Shown: one piece after another, positions 43,953-53,203 of the stretch
How the letters are laid out: every line of letters starts with the position of its first letter
How positions within the stretch are numbered: position 1 is the stretch's first letter
Assembly (NCBI RefSeq): GCF_004751985.1
Contig: NZ_CP038492.1
Location: 3,472,001 to 3,536,000, forward strand
Reading direction: 5' to 3'
Source: Rhodophyticola sp. CCM32
GTDB lineage: Bacteria; Pseudomonadota; Alphaproteobacteria; Rhodobacterales; Rhodobacteraceae
Length of the DNA: 64,000 nt
Translations under genes and position numbers: made by a program
Notes under the pieces: generated by a model
Told to the model about the DNA's origin: nothing
Database searches by the model: none
What the model saw: the letters and a program-made list of their open reading frames with translations, nothing else

Positions 43953-45752
43953 ATGACCGACCTCTCGCGGATACGCAATTTCTCTATCGTGGCGCATATC
44001 GACCACGGCAAATCCACCCTTGCCGACCGGCTGATCCAGCTGACCGGCACGGTGGCCGAACGGGACATGCAGGAACAGTTGCTTGACAGTATGGATATCG
44101 AGCGGGAGCGCGGCATCACCATCAAGGCCAATACCGTGCGCATCGAATACCCGGCGAAGGACGGCCAGACCTATATTCTCAACCTCATCGACACCCCGGG
44201 CCATGTGGATTTCGCCTATGAGGTCTCGCGCAGCATGCGCGCCGTGGAAGGCTCGCTTCTGGTCGTGGATGCCTCCCAGGGGGTTGAGGCGCAGACCCTT
44301 GCCAATGTCTATCAGGCGATTGAGGCGGATCACGAGATTGTCCCGGTTCTGAACAAGGTCGACCTGCCCGCGGCGGAGCCTGAAAGGGTCGCCGAGCAGA
44401 TCGAGGATGTGATCGGGATCGACGCCAGCGATGCGGTGCAGATCTCGGCCAAAACCGGTATCGGCATCCCCGATGTGCTGGAGGCGATTGTGACCCGTCT
44501 TCCCGCGCCCGAGGGTGACCGTGACGCGCCCCTGAAAGCCATGCTGGTCGACAGCTATTATGACCCCTATCTGGGTGTCGTGGTTCTGATCCGCGTCATC
44601 GACGGGGTGATCCGCAAGGGCGACAAGATCAGGATGATGCGCACCGGCGGCCTTTACCCGGTTGACCGGCTTGGCGTCTTCCGCCCCAAGATGCAGGATA
44701 TCGCGGAACTGGGACCGGGGGAGATGGGGTTTCTGACCGCCTCGATCAAACAGGTCCGCGATACCCGTGTGGGCGACACCATCACCCATGAACGCAAGGG
44801 CGCGGATGACCCGCTGCCCGGCTTCCAGCCCTCGCAGCCGGTGGTGTTCTGCGGTCTTTTCCCGGTTGACAGCGCCCAGTTCGAAGACCTCCGCGACGCG
44901 ATTGAGAAACTGGCGCTGAACGACGCCTCTTTCAGCTTCGAGATGGAAACCTCCGCCGCGCTTGGCTTTGGCTTCCGCTGCGGGTTTCTGGGCCTGCTGC
45001 ATCTGGAGGTGATCCGCGACCGGCTGGAACGGGAATATGATATCGACCTGATCACCACCGCGCCCTCGGTCATCTACCATGTCTATATGCGCGACGGCAC
45101 CAAGACCGATCTGCATAACCCCGCCGATATGCCCGACATGACCCTTGTGGACCATATCGAGGAACCGCGGATCAAAGCCACCATTCTGGTGCCCGATGAT
45201 TACCTGGGCGATGTGCTGAAACTCTGCCAGGACCGGCGCGGCATCCAGATGGACCTGACCTATGCGGGCAGCCGCGCGATGGTGGTCTATGACCTGCCCC
45301 TGAACGAGGTGGTGTTCGATTTCTACGACCGGCTGAAATCGGTCACCAAGGGCTATGCAAGCTTCGATTATCAGATGATCGGCTATCGTGAGGATCATCT
45401 GGTGAAGATGCAGGTGCTGGTGAATGATGAACCGGTCGATGCGCTGTCGATGATGGTCCACCGGGACCGGGCGGAAATGCGCGGGCGGGCGATGTGCGAG
45501 AAACTGAAAGAGCTGATCCCCCGCCATATGTTCAAAATCCCGATCCAGGCGGCAATCGGCGGCCGGGTGATCGCCCGCGAAACCCTGTCAGCCCTGCGCA
45601 AGGACGTGACCGCGAAATGCTATGGCGGGGATGCGACCCGGAAGCGGAAACTGCTGGACAAGCAGAAAGCGGGCAAGAAGAAGATGCGCCAGTTCGGGAA
45701 AGTGGAAATCCCGCAAAGCGCGTTTATCAGCGCGTTGAAGATGGATGGGTGA
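43953..45752 (+). CDS. lepA: LepA (EF4), ribosome-associated translational GTPase
   Basis: This 599-residue protein is complete, with G1 [13 protein letters not shown], the switch region [14 protein letters not shown]3 DTPGHVDF, G4 NKVD, the LepA-specific C-terminal domain ([20 protein letters not shown]) and the end [20 protein letters not shown]. LepA binds the ribosome and affects initiation and back-translocation. Length and motifs are standard. It probably has its own promoter in the preceding 224-bp gap. Confidence 0.98.
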   Translation: MTDLSRIRNFSIVAHIDHGKSTLADRLIQLTGTVAERDMQEQLLDSMDIERERGITIKANTVRIEYPAKDGQTYILNLIDTPGHVDFAYEVSRSMRAVEGSLLVVDASQGVEAQTLANVYQAIEADHEIVPVLNKVDLPAAEPERVAEQIEDVIGIDASDAVQISAKTGIGIPDVLEAIVTRLPAPEGDRDAPLKAMLVDSYYDPYLGVVVLIRVIDGVIRKGDKIRMMRTGGLYPVDRLGVFRPKMQDIAELGPGEMGFLTASIKQVRDTRVGDTITHERKGADDPLPGFQPSQPVVFCGLFPVDSAQFEDLRDAIEKLALNDASFSFEMETSAALGFGFRCGFLGLLHLEVIRDRLEREYDIDLITTAPSVIYHVYMRDGTKTDLHNPADMPDMTLVDHIEEPRIKATILVPDDYLGDVLKLCQDRRGIQMDLTYAGSRAMVVYDLPLNEVVFDFYDRLKSVTKGYASFDYQMIGYREDHLVKMQVLVNDEPVDALSMMVHRDRAEMRGRAMCEKLKELIPRHMFKIPIQAAIGGRVIARETLSALRKDVTAKCYGGDATRKRKLLDKQKAGKKKMRQFGKVEIPQSAFISALKMDG

Positions 45753-45862
45753 GGTGGCCCGTTTTAGGGGCGGCGGGGCGAAAGCTACTTTCGAAGAAAG
45801 TCGCGTGTTCGCACGAGAACGCAATGCGCCATACACCCTGATCTCTTAAGCAAACAGACACC

Positions 45863-46825
45863 TCAACCCGGCGCTGCCGCCCGGCGGAGGCGGTCGTTGA
45901 TGGCGCGGCCAAGGCCGGTTTCCGGGACCGGGGCGATGTGGATCTCGGGGTTGCCTTTTGCATGGGCCATGGTTTCGGCCTGGTGCAGGATGTCGAACAG
46001 GGTTGCGGCGGCTTCCACCATATCGCCGGAGCGGGACAGGCTCAGATCGCCGCCATCGGTGTCGGTGAACCCGATCCGCAGGGCGGTCTTGTCGGTCAGG
46101 GCGCTGTTCATGGCCAGGGGCACTGACGGGGCGTAATGGCGGGTCATCTGGCCCGGGGCTTCCACTCGCCCCGGTGTGGTGTCGCTGTGCAGGGGTCCGG
46201 TCAGCGCCTCGATCGCTTCCCGTGGCAGGCCACCTTCGCGCAGCAGGCGGGTGCCGGTTTCGGACGGGGCCAGGATGGTGGATTCCAGCCCCACATCGCA
46301 GGGGCCCGCATCCAGAATGGCCGCGACCCGCTGGCCCAGACCATCGGCCACATGGGCCGCCATTGTCGGGCTGATCGCACCGGACGGGTTGGCCGAGGGT
46401 GCGGCGACGGGGCCGCCAAAACCTGCCAGAACCGCGCGGGCCACGGGATGCGCGGGCAGGCGGATGGCCACGGTTGTCAGCCCGGCAGTGACCAGAGGGG
46501 ACAGGCCATGCCCCGGTTTCAGTGGCAGCACAAGCGTGAGCGGGCCGGGCCAGAAAGCCTGCGCCAGATCCCCGGCTGCGGGGGGGAATTCGGCGATTTC
46601 CCGGGCCTGATCCAGAGACGCCAGATGTACGATCAGCGGGTTGAACCGGGGGCGCCCCTTGGCCTCGAAAATCCGGGCACAGGCGGTGTCGCTCCGGGCA
46701 TTTCCGGCCAGCCCGTAAACCGTCTCTGTCGGGATCGCGACCAGCGCATCCTGCTTGAGCAGCGCGGTGGCGCGGGCGATGCCATCGGCCTCTTCCACAA
46801 GAATTTTCGGCTGGCTTTGTGGCAT
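45863..46825 (-). CDS. tsaC: L-threonylcarbamoyladenylate synthase (Sua5/YrdC)
   Basis: The 320-residue long form has the YrdC domain (VAIPTETVYGLAGNARSDTA; KGRPRFNPLIVHLASLDQA; PVAAPSANPSGAISPT) and a C-terminal Sua5 domain after the linker PGQMTRHYAPSVPL. It makes threonylcarbamoyl-AMP for t6A37 modification of tRNAs that read ANN codons. It converges with lepA and diverges from the acyl-CoA dehydrogenase; a perfect palindrome lies just before its start. Confidence 0.95.
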   Translation of the reverse strand: MPQSQPKILVEEADGIARATALLKQDALVAIPTETVYGLAGNARSDTACARIFEAKGRPRFNPLIVHLASLDQAREIAEFPPAAGDLAQAFWPGPLTLVLPLKPGHGLSPLVTAGLTTVAIRLPAHPVARAVLAGFGGPVAAPSANPSGAISPTMAAHVADGLGQRVAAILDAGPCDVGLESTILAPSETGTRLLREGGLPREAIEALTGPLHSDTTPGRVEAPGQMTRHYAPSVPLAMNSALTDKTALRIGFTDTDGGDLSLSRSGDMVEAAATLFDILHQAETMAHAKGNPEIHIAPVPETGLGRAINDRLRRAAAPG

Positions 46826-46828
46826 CTT

Positions 46829-46841
46829 TAACGTAACGTTA
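46829..46841. promoter_or_regulatory. Perfect 13-bp palindrome TAACGTAACGTTA
   Basis: This palindrome with a central A is four bases upstream of the tsaC start and 114 nt upstream of the acyl-CoA dehydrogenase start. Its ACGT half-sites recall the LiuR-type MerR operators found upstream of acyl-CoA catabolism genes, but the regulator is not in the window. Confidence 0.45.
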
Positions 46842-46954
46842 TTGTTGAAGGAGGCGGGGCTGGGTTTCTAGCTACCGCCAGAGGAATGGCCGACGCGACG
46901 ACATAGCGTGAAGTGCCCGCCAGCGCAACGCGCGCATGTATGAAAGGACAATAT

Positions 46955-48652
46955 ATGTCTTATCGCGCCCCGGTATCCGAATTCGGGTTTCTGATGGATC
47001 ATGTGGTCGGGATGGACCGCGTCGCGGCAACAGACCGCTTTGCAGAGGCCACGCGCGACACTGTTCATGCAATTTTGACAGAAGCCGGAAAGATGAGTGA
47101 AGAGGTGCTGGCCCCGCTGAACCGCGCCGGTGATCTGTCGCCTGCCCGGCTGGAAAACGGCGTGGTGCGCAGCCCGCCCGGCTTTGCCGAAGGGTATCGT
47201 GCGATTGCCGAAGGCGGCTATATCGCGATCTCGGCGGATCCGGCCCATGGCGGGCTTGGCCTGCCGATGACGGTGACCACGGCGGTCAACGAGATGATGG
47301 CCTCGGCCTGTCTGTCGCTGCAACTGAACCCGCTGATGACGCAAGGCCAGATCGAGGCGCTGGAACATCACGCATCCGATGAGATCAAGGCGCTGTATCT
47401 GCCCCGGCTGGTCAGTGGGGAATGGTGCGGCACGATGAACCTGACCGAACCGCAGGCCGGGTCTGATGTGGGCGCGTTGCGCAGCAAGGCTGTGCCACAG
47501 GAGGATGGAAGCTATGCAATCTCGGGACAGAAGATTTACATCTCCTGGGGGGACAATGATTTCTCTGGCAATGTCATTCATCTGGTTCTGGCGCGCCTGC
47601 CCGATGGTGGTCCCGGCACCAAGGGGATCAGCCTGTTTCTGGTGCCGCGCGATCTGCCGAATGAAGATGGCGGCGCGGGTGTCCGCAACAGTCTGAAGGT
47701 GGTCAGTCTGGAACATAAGCTGGGGCTTCATGGCTCCCCCACGGCGGTGATGGAATATGACGGCGCCACCGGCTGGCTGGTGGGGGAGCCCCATAACGGC
47801 ATGGCGGCGATGTTCACGATGATGAACAACGCCCGGCTTGGGGTGGGCGTGCAGGGCCTTGGCGTGGCCGAAGCGGCGTATCAGCATGCGGTTTCCTATG
47901 CGATGGATCGCAAGCAGGGCCGGGTGCCGGTGGAAGGGGGTCCGGGCACAATTCTGGACCATGCGGATGTGCGCCGGATGCTGACCGGCATGAAGGCCGA
48001 GATCTTTGCCGCCCGCGCCCTGGCGCTGGATCTGGCGGTTTCGATTGATCTGGCCCAGGCCACCGGCGATGCCGATATGGCCGCGCGCGCCGCGTTCCTG
48101 ACGCCGATCTGCAAGGCCTATGGCACAGAAACCGGGATATCCGTTGCCGATACCGGCATTCAGGTCCATGGCGGTATGGGCTTTATCGAGGAAACCGGTG
48201 CCGCCCAGTATCTGCGCGATGTGCGCGTCACCGCGATTTACGAAGGCACCAATGGCATTCAGGCAATGGATCTGGTGGGCCGCAAAATGATGGATGACGG
48301 CGCGGCAGCAACCACCCTGCTGGATGAGATCGCGGAAACCGCCGCTGCAAGCGATGCAGGTGCGGCGTTAAGCGACGCGGCGACGGCCCTGCGAACCACC
48401 ACCGCCGCCCTGACCGGGATGCAGATGAATGACCGGTTCGCAGGCTCTGTGCCGTATCTCAGAGCGTTCGCTCTGGCGCTTGGCGGGCATTATCACCTGA
48501 AGGCTGCAAAGGCGGAACCGGGCGGTGTCAGGGCCAAACTTGCCCACAGCTTCCTGCTGCGGCAATTGCCCGAACTGCACGGTCTTCTGGCACAGGTTCA
48601 GGGCGGTGCGGCAGATCTTTATGCGTTTAGCGCAGATGATTTCGCCGCGTGA
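46955..48652 (+). CDS. Acyl-CoA dehydrogenase (DmdC/AidB-like long form)
   Basis: The product of 565 residues is an FAD-dependent acyl-CoA dehydrogenase of the longer subfamily that includes DmdC (methylmercaptopropionyl-CoA dehydrogenase). It has MNLTEPQAGSDVGALRSKAV, the SWGDNDF stretch, GVGVQGLGVAEAAYQHAVSY, QVHGGMGFIEETGAAQYLRD and the catalytic-site loop TAIYEGTNGIQAMDL, plus an extra C-terminal helical region. The ATG at 46955 has AAAGGA six bases upstream. Which acyl-CoA it uses cannot be told; DMSP degradation is one possibility in this clade. The MBL gene follows with overlapping start and stop. Confidence 0.9.
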   Translation: MSYRAPVSEFGFLMDHVVGMDRVAATDRFAEATRDTVHAILTEAGKMSEEVLAPLNRAGDLSPARLENGVVRSPPGFAEGYRAIAEGGYIAISADPAHGGLGLPMTVTTAVNEMMASACLSLQLNPLMTQGQIEALEHHASDEIKALYLPRLVSGEWCGTMNLTEPQAGSDVGALRSKAVPQEDGSYAISGQKIYISWGDNDFSGNVIHLVLARLPDGGPGTKGISLFLVPRDLPNEDGGAGVRNSLKVVSLEHKLGLHGSPTAVMEYDGATGWLVGEPHNGMAAMFTMMNNARLGVGVQGLGVAEAAYQHAVSYAMDRKQGRVPVEGGPGTILDHADVRRMLTGMKAEIFAARALALDLAVSIDLAQATGDADMAARAAFLTPICKAYGTETGISVADTGIQVHGGMGFIEETGAAQYLRDVRVTAIYEGTNGIQAMDLVGRKMMDDGAAATTLLDEIAETAAASDAGAALSDAATALRTTTAALTGMQMNDRFAGSVPYLRAFALALGGHYHLKAAKAEPGGVRAKLAHSFLLRQLPELHGLLAQVQGGAADLYAFSADDFAA

Positions 48653-49671
48653 TCAGAACCCCGTATGAGACGGCACCCGCGGCGGGCACCGCGATAGAGA
48701 TTGCCGAAGGTATCCTGTGGCTTCGTCTTCCGCTGCCCATGGCGCTGGATCATGTGAATGTCTATGCGCTGCGCGACGGGGCCGGCTGGGTGCTGGTCGA
48801 TACCGGGTTTGACACGGCGAAAACCCGTGCGATCTGGGCGGATATCCTGCGCGATCCGTTCTGCGGCGACCCGGTCACCCGGGTTGTTGCCACCCATCAC
48901 CATCCTGATCATATCGGGCTGGCCGGGTGGTTCATGGCACAGGGCGCCGAGTTGATCACCACCCGCACGGCATGGCTTATGGCGCGGATGCTGGTGCTGG
49001 ATGAACAGGAGCGGCCAACACCGGAAACGCTGGATTTCTGGCGTGATGCGGGAATGGACGCGGGCATTCTGGCAAAACGCGCCAGCGAACGCCCGTTCAA
49101 TTTTGCGGATATAGTGCACTCGCTGCCGCTTGGATACAGACGGATTTCCGAAGGCGACAAGCTCACCATCGGCGGGCGCAACTGGCATATACGCATCGGC
49201 CACGGGCATGCGCCGGAACATGCGACCCTGTGGTGCGAGGCGGATAATCTGGTGCTGGGCGGGGACCAGTTGCTGCCCTCGATCTCGCCCAATCTGGGGG
49301 TGTATGCGACCGAACCCAATGCGGACCCGGTTCAGGATTGGCTGGACAGTTGCGAGGCATTCCAGCCCCATGCGACAGCGGATCAGTTGATCCTGCCCGG
49401 CCATAAATTGCCCTATACCGGCCTGCCCGACCGATTGAGCCAGATGATTGACAACCATCACGGGGCGCTGGACCGTTTACGCGCGCATCTGAATGTGCCA
49501 CGCAGGGCGGTGGACTGCTTTGCCCCGTTGTTCAAACGCAAAATAGATGATGGGACTTATGGGCTGGCCCTGGTCGAAGCGCTTGCACATCTGAACCATC
49601 TTCTCGCCCTGGGGGAGGTGACCCGGGAGAAACACAGCGACGGGGCGTGGCACTGGCAGATGAAAGGCTAG
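48649..49671 (+). CDS. MBL-fold metallohydrolase
   Basis: This 340-residue protein has the zinc motif THHHPDHIGLAGW (HxHxDH-type), the downstream metal histidine in HGHAPEHATLWC, the bridging aspartate in LVLGGDQLLPS and the last histidine in LPGHKLPY. The C-terminal helical domain resembles those in glyoxalase II-type or thioester hydrolases. The start is GTG at 48649 within the acyl-CoA dehydrogenase stop, so the two may act in one pathway. Substrate unknown; acyl-thioester hydrolysis is a reasonable guess. Confidence 0.85.
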   Translation: MIRTPYETAPAAGTAIEIAEGILWLRLPLPMALDHVNVYALRDGAGWVLVDTGFDTAKTRAIWADILRDPFCGDPVTRVVATHHHPDHIGLAGWFMAQGAELITTRTAWLMARMLVLDEQERPTPETLDFWRDAGMDAGILAKRASERPFNFADIVHSLPLGYRRISEGDKLTIGGRNWHIRIGHGHAPEHATLWCEADNLVLGGDQLLPSISPNLGVYATEPNADPVQDWLDSCEAFQPHATADQLILPGHKLPYTGLPDRLSQMIDNHHGALDRLRAHLNVPRRAVDCFAPLFKRKIDDGTYGLALVEALAHLNHLLALGEVTREKHSDGAWHWQMKG

Positions 49672-49674
49672 AGA

Positions 49675-50136
49675 ATGGCAGATGAGATCATGACCTCGGC
49701 CGAGGCAATGGAAAGCGCGGCCCTTCCCGAAGCCGGGGCGGTGCATTGCAGCCCTGATGCACCAAAATCCGCCGAGCAGATACCCCTGCCCGGTGCGGTG
49801 ACGCAAAAACCGGTTGCAGATAAATCCCCCGCCGAATGGGCCTATGAACGCATCATCCTTTATATCAAGACGTTTGAAGAGCAACTGGATGCCACCCATG
49901 AGGCCGCCATGGGCTTTGCGGGCAGTGATGCGGGGCTTTTACGGATTGAGGGCATGGGGTTTTTCGCCCCCGATATCGTCACCTTTTACGGCACCGATGG
50001 CGCGGGGCTGAAAACCCAGTTGATCCAGCATGTCAGCCAGTTGAATGTAACCTTGCGGGCCCTGCCGAAGGCAACGGACAAACCCGCGCAGCGCATCGGG
50101 TTTCAACTGGCCGCTGATCTTGCCAAAACCCCCTGA
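49675..50136 (+). CDS. Conserved protein, DUF6173-like
   Basis: The 153-residue product has a disordered N-terminus and a compact C-terminal domain (SPAEWAYERIILYIKTFEEQ; GDAG-like GSDAGLLRIEGMGFFAPDIV; TFYGTDGAGLKTQLIQHVSQ). I recall the same pattern from the roseobacterial DUF6173 family, whose function is not known. It lies three bases after the MBL gene stop and is likely cotranscribed. No catalytic motif, signal or membrane segment. Confidence 0.75.
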   Translation: MADEIMTSAEAMESAALPEAGAVHCSPDAPKSAEQIPLPGAVTQKPVADKSPAEWAYERIILYIKTFEEQLDATHEAAMGFAGSDAGLLRIEGMGFFAPDIVTFYGTDGAGLKTQLIQHVSQLNVTLRALPKATDKPAQRIGFQLAADLAKTP

Positions 50137-50223
50137 CCCAGCGGCGCTTTGTGCCCCGTGACACGCCGTGCGAAATCGGCTATCGCAACAGGGATAAAGC
50201 AGATCGGATTTCGGAGACATCAT

Positions 50224-50364
50224 ATGGCTGAGCAGAAGTACAAACACGGCGAAATGGATATTACCACGCAGGAGAAGACATTTAACAGCTTCATCCGCAT
50301 CTCGATGAACGTGGCGATTTTCTGTATTGGCGTTGTGATTTTTCTGGCGCTGTTTGCAAGATGA
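50224..50364 (+). CDS. aa3-type cytochrome c oxidase subunit IV
   Basis: This 46-residue protein has a polar N-terminus (MAEQKYKHGEMDITTQEKTF) and one membrane helix (SMNVAIFCIGVVIFLALF). It matches the small bacterial aa3 oxidase subunit IV of Paracoccus and Rhodobacter, a non-essential single-pass subunit of complex IV. The RBS CGGAGA is upstream. Its stop overlaps the following lipoprotein start by four bases. The large oxidase subunits are not nearby. Confidence 0.87.
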   Translation: MAEQKYKHGEMDITTQEKTFNSFIRISMNVAIFCIGVVIFLALFAR

Positions 50365-50999
50365 AGCTGCAAAAGGCCTTTCTGCTTCTCACCGTTCTGA
50401 CGGTATTGTCGGCCTGTGCGGCGCCTTCGGTCTGGGCGCCGGATGATGCGGTGACACGCGCGGCCTATGCGCCGCCGCCGCCGCCCACGGTGACCTTGCT
50501 GACGGCCATCAGCAACGGCTCCGGCGCGGGCGGGCATTCATCCCTGATGATTGATGGAGCGCAACGTCTGATGTTTGATCCGGCGGGCAGCTGGCATCAC
50601 CCCAATGTGCCGGAACGCAATGACGTTCTTTATGGCATGACCCCGCAGCTTTACGGCTTCTATATGGATTACCACGCGCGCGAGACCTACCATATGGTTG
50701 TGCAGGAAATTCAGGTATCGCCTGAAACCGCTGCGCGCCTGTCACAGGCCGTGCAGCAATATGGCAGTGTGTCCGCCGCGCGATGTGCCCTGTCGATCTC
50801 CCGTGTTCTCAGCCAGACGCCCGGGTTTGAAAGCATCGGGGTCACTTGGTCTCCTAGACGGATCATGAACCGTTTCGAAGACCTGCCCGGGGTGCGGACC
50901 TCGCGGGTTTATGACGACGATTCAGATGATAATCTGGAACTTCTGCAGGCCCAGGCCCGCGCGGAAAGATACGGGCTGCCCGAAGAATTCACCAACTGA
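50361..50999 (+). CDS. Predicted lipoprotein of unknown function
   Basis: This 212-residue protein has a lipoprotein signal peptide with lipobox (LTVLSAC, Cys19). The mature part has SNGSGAGGHSSLMIDGAQRL then MFDPAGSWHHP, a histidine and cysteine (AARCALSISRVL) pattern that recalls papain-like or NlpC/P60-type folds (GHSSL ... FDPAG). No such activity can be confirmed. It is coupled to the small oxidase subunit upstream and probably lies in the periplasm, attached to a membrane. Confidence 0.75.
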   Translation: MKLQKAFLLLTVLTVLSACAAPSVWAPDDAVTRAAYAPPPPPTVTLLTAISNGSGAGGHSSLMIDGAQRLMFDPAGSWHHPNVPERNDVLYGMTPQLYGFYMDYHARETYHMVVQEIQVSPETAARLSQAVQQYGSVSAARCALSISRVLSQTPGFESIGVTWSPRRIMNRFEDLPGVRTSRVYDDDSDDNLELLQAQARAERYGLPEEFTN

Positions 51000-51002
51000 T
51001 CA

Positions 51003-51045
51003 CCTGTTTTCCTCAAGGAAAACAACAGGAAAACTTGAGTTTTCC
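51003..51045. terminator. Tandem hairpins after the lipoprotein gene
   Basis: CCTGTTTTCC (51003-51012) pairs with GGAAAAC-ACAGG (51017-51029), and GGAAAACT (51028-51035) pairs with AGTTTTCC (51038-51045). The two hairpins use the same GGAAAAC unit and overlap, so they may be alternatives. They follow the plus-strand operon by a few bases and probably end its transcription. Confidence 0.5.
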
Positions 51046-51061
51046 GAATCGCCGATCATGC

Positions 51062-51098
51062 AAAAATAAACCCCCGGGCCGGATGGCGCGGGGGTATT
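51062..51098 (-). terminator. rpsU: Rho-independent terminator of rpsU
   Basis: On the minus strand a CCCCCG/CGGGGG stem (51071-51076 with 51089-51094) is followed by TTTATTTTT. It lies 44 bases after the rpsU stop. Confidence 0.75.
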
Positions 51099-51142
51099 TC
51101 AAAGACGGTCGAAACCGCCGGTTCGCATTGTCAGGGCACGAT

Positions 51143-51349
51143 TTACATCATGCCTTCGCGCTGTGCCTTCTTGCGCGCCAGCTTGCGGGCCCGGCGGATC
51201 GCTTCCGCTTTCTCGCGTGCTTTTTTCTCAGACGGTTTTTCGTAATGTTGCTTGAGCTTCATTTCCCGAAAAACGCCTTCGCGCTGGAGCTTTTTCTTCA
51301 GGGCACGAAGCGCCTGATCGACATTGTTGTCGCGAACACTAACCTGCAT
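51143..51349 (-). CDS. rpsU: Ribosomal protein bS21
   Basis: This 68-residue, very basic protein starts [20 protein letters not shown] and is rich in Lys and Arg to its end, an exact bS21 pattern. bS21 sits on the 30S platform near the anti-Shine-Dalgarno sequence and helps initiation. It is monocistronic with its own terminator. The ribosome site AAGGTGG lies 6-7 bases upstream. Confidence 0.97.
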   Translation of the reverse strand: MQVSVRDNNVDQALRALKKKLQREGVFREMKLKQHYEKPSEKKAREKAEAIRRARKLARKKAQREGMM

Positions 51350-51463
51350 GTGGTGTCACCACCTTCCTAAGTTTGAGTTGCAAGAGATTGCAGGAAGTGG
51401 CCGTATAGCAAAGGCACCCTACCTTGTCCAGCAATGCAATATCCCCGATCTGTGGAGAATGTC

Positions 51464-52162
51464 ATGACCGATCTGAGCGATAATCTGATTGAGGCCGCCC
51501 TTGATCATGTGCCGTTTGATGGCTGGTCCGAGGGGACATTCAAGGCCGCGATAAACGATACCGGGGTGGATGAGGCCACAGCCCGCGCGCTGTTTCCGCG
51601 CGGCGCGGTTGATCTGGCCCTGGGGTTCCACCGGCAGGGTGATGCTGCATTGGGTGCAGCGCTGGCAGCCGCAGATCTGTCACAGATGCGTATTCGTGAC
51701 CGCATCGCCTTTGCCCTGCGCACCCGGTTGGAGTTGGTTGAGGACCATAAAGAGGCGGTGCGGCGGGGATCGACGCTGTTTGCGCTGCCGCTATATGCCG
51801 CCGATGGCGCAAGGGCGATCTGGAACACCTGTGATGCGATCTGGGACGGGTTGGGCGATGCGTCCGAGGATGTGAACTGGTACACAAAACGCGCCACATT
51901 ATCGGGTGTCTATGGGGCAACACTGCTTTACTGGCTGGGGGACCAATCCGAAGGCCATATCGCGACCTGGGCGTTTCTGGACCGGCGGATAGAGAATGTG
52001 ATGCAGTTCGAGACCTTCAAGAAACAGATCAATGACAACAAGCTGCTGCAGCCTTTTCTGGTGGCGCCGAACTGGGTGTTGAGCCGGGTGAAAGCCCCTG
52101 CCAGGATGCGGGATATGGACCTGCCGGGCCGGTGGCGCGGGCATGGCAAGACCGAGACATAA
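51464..52162 (+). CDS. COQ9-family ubiquinone biosynthesis protein
   Basis: This 232-residue protein begins in TetR-like helices (NLIEAALDHVPFDGWSEGTF) and has the COQ9 core RRGSTLFALPLYAADGARAI, VNWYTKRATLSGVYGATLLY and FLDRRIENVMQFETFKKQIN. COQ9 binds isoprenoid lipid and helps COQ7-type hydroxylation in ubiquinone synthesis. The ATG at 51464 has GGAG six bases upstream. The quinone oxidoreductase follows. Confidence 0.93.
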   Translation: MTDLSDNLIEAALDHVPFDGWSEGTFKAAINDTGVDEATARALFPRGAVDLALGFHRQGDAALGAALAAADLSQMRIRDRIAFALRTRLELVEDHKEAVRRGSTLFALPLYAADGARAIWNTCDAIWDGLGDASEDVNWYTKRATLSGVYGATLLYWLGDQSEGHIATWAFLDRRIENVMQFETFKKQINDNKLLQPFLVAPNWVLSRVKAPARMRDMDLPGRWRGHGKTET

Positions 52163-52183
52163 GACCATAAAAAGGAAGACCAG

Positions 52184-53173
52184 ATGTCGCTTCCCTCTGT
52201 GATGCGCGCGGCCGAGATCAGCGAACCCGGAGGGCCGGAGGTTTTGCAGATCACCTCCCGCCCGGTGCCAGAGCCGATGGCCGGGCAGATTCTGATTGCG
52301 GTGGACCATGCGGGGGTGAACCGCCCCGATGTCCTGCAACGGGCCGGGCGCTATGCGCCGCCCCCGGGCGCGTCGGATCTGCCCGGGCTGGAAGCGGCGG
52401 GAACCGTGGCCGCCCTGGGGCCGGGGGTTACGAAATGGGCCGTCGGAGACACCGTTTGCGCGTTGCTGCCCGGTGGCGGCTATGCGGAATTTGTGGCCAC
52501 CCATCAGGATCATGTGCTGCCGGTGCCTGCCGGTATGGCGATGGATCAGGCGGCGGCGCTGTGTGAGACGTTTTTCACCGTCTGGTCCAATGTGTTCATG
52601 CGCGGCGGGCTGAAAGGCGGGGAGCGGTTTTTGGTCCATGGCGGGTCCAGCGGGATCGGCACCACCGCCATTCAACTGGCCGCCCATTTCGGGAACAGGG
52701 TGTTTGCCACTGCCGGATCTGCCGAAAAATGCGCGGCCTGTACCCGTCTGGGTGCGGAACGGGCGATCAATTACCGCGAGGAGGATTTTGTTGCGATCCT
52801 GCGGGCCGAAGGCGGTGCCGATCTGATTCTGGATATGGTGGGGGGTGAGTATATTCCACGCAATATCAAGGCGCTGGCCGATGACGGGCGGCTGGTGCAA
52901 ATCGCCTTTCTGCAATCGCCGAAGGTGGAGATGAATTTTGCGCCACTGATGGTGCGGCGGCTGAGTATGACCGGCTCGACACTCCGCCCGCAAAGCGATG
53001 CGGCCAAGGCAGAGATCGCGGCGCAACTGCACGATCAGGTCTGGCCATTGCTTGAGGCGGGCCGGATCGGGCCGGTGATGGACAGCCGCTTCGCGCTGGA
53101 AAATGTGGCAGAGGCCCATGCCCGGATGGAAAGCAGTGCCCATATCGGGAAGATCGTGTTGAACCTGCGGTAA
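52184..53173 (+). CDS. NAD(P)H:quinone oxidoreductase (zinc-free MDR, PIG3-like)
   Basis: This 329-residue medium-chain reductase has VDHAGVNRPDVLQRAGRYAP, GLEAAGTVAALGPGVTKWAV, the NADP loop VHGGSSGIGTTAIQLAAHFG, and NIKALADDGRLVQIAFLQS. It lacks the structural and catalytic zinc cysteines of alcohol dehydrogenases, as QOR/PIG3 enzymes do. It should reduce quinones or enones with NADPH. It starts 21 bp after coq9 and is probably in the same operon. Confidence 0.92.
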   Translation: MSLPSVMRAAEISEPGGPEVLQITSRPVPEPMAGQILIAVDHAGVNRPDVLQRAGRYAPPPGASDLPGLEAAGTVAALGPGVTKWAVGDTVCALLPGGGYAEFVATHQDHVLPVPAGMAMDQAAALCETFFTVWSNVFMRGGLKGGERFLVHGGSSGIGTTAIQLAAHFGNRVFATAGSAEKCAACTRLGAERAINYREEDFVAILRAEGGADLILDMVGGEYIPRNIKALADDGRLVQIAFLQSPKVEMNFAPLMVRRLSMTGSTLRPQSDAAKAEIAAQLHDQVWPLLEAGRIGPVMDSRFALENVAEAHARMESSAHIGKIVLNLR

Positions 53174-53203
53174 ACGCGCATGCGTGATACGCTGCGGGCG
53201 CTA

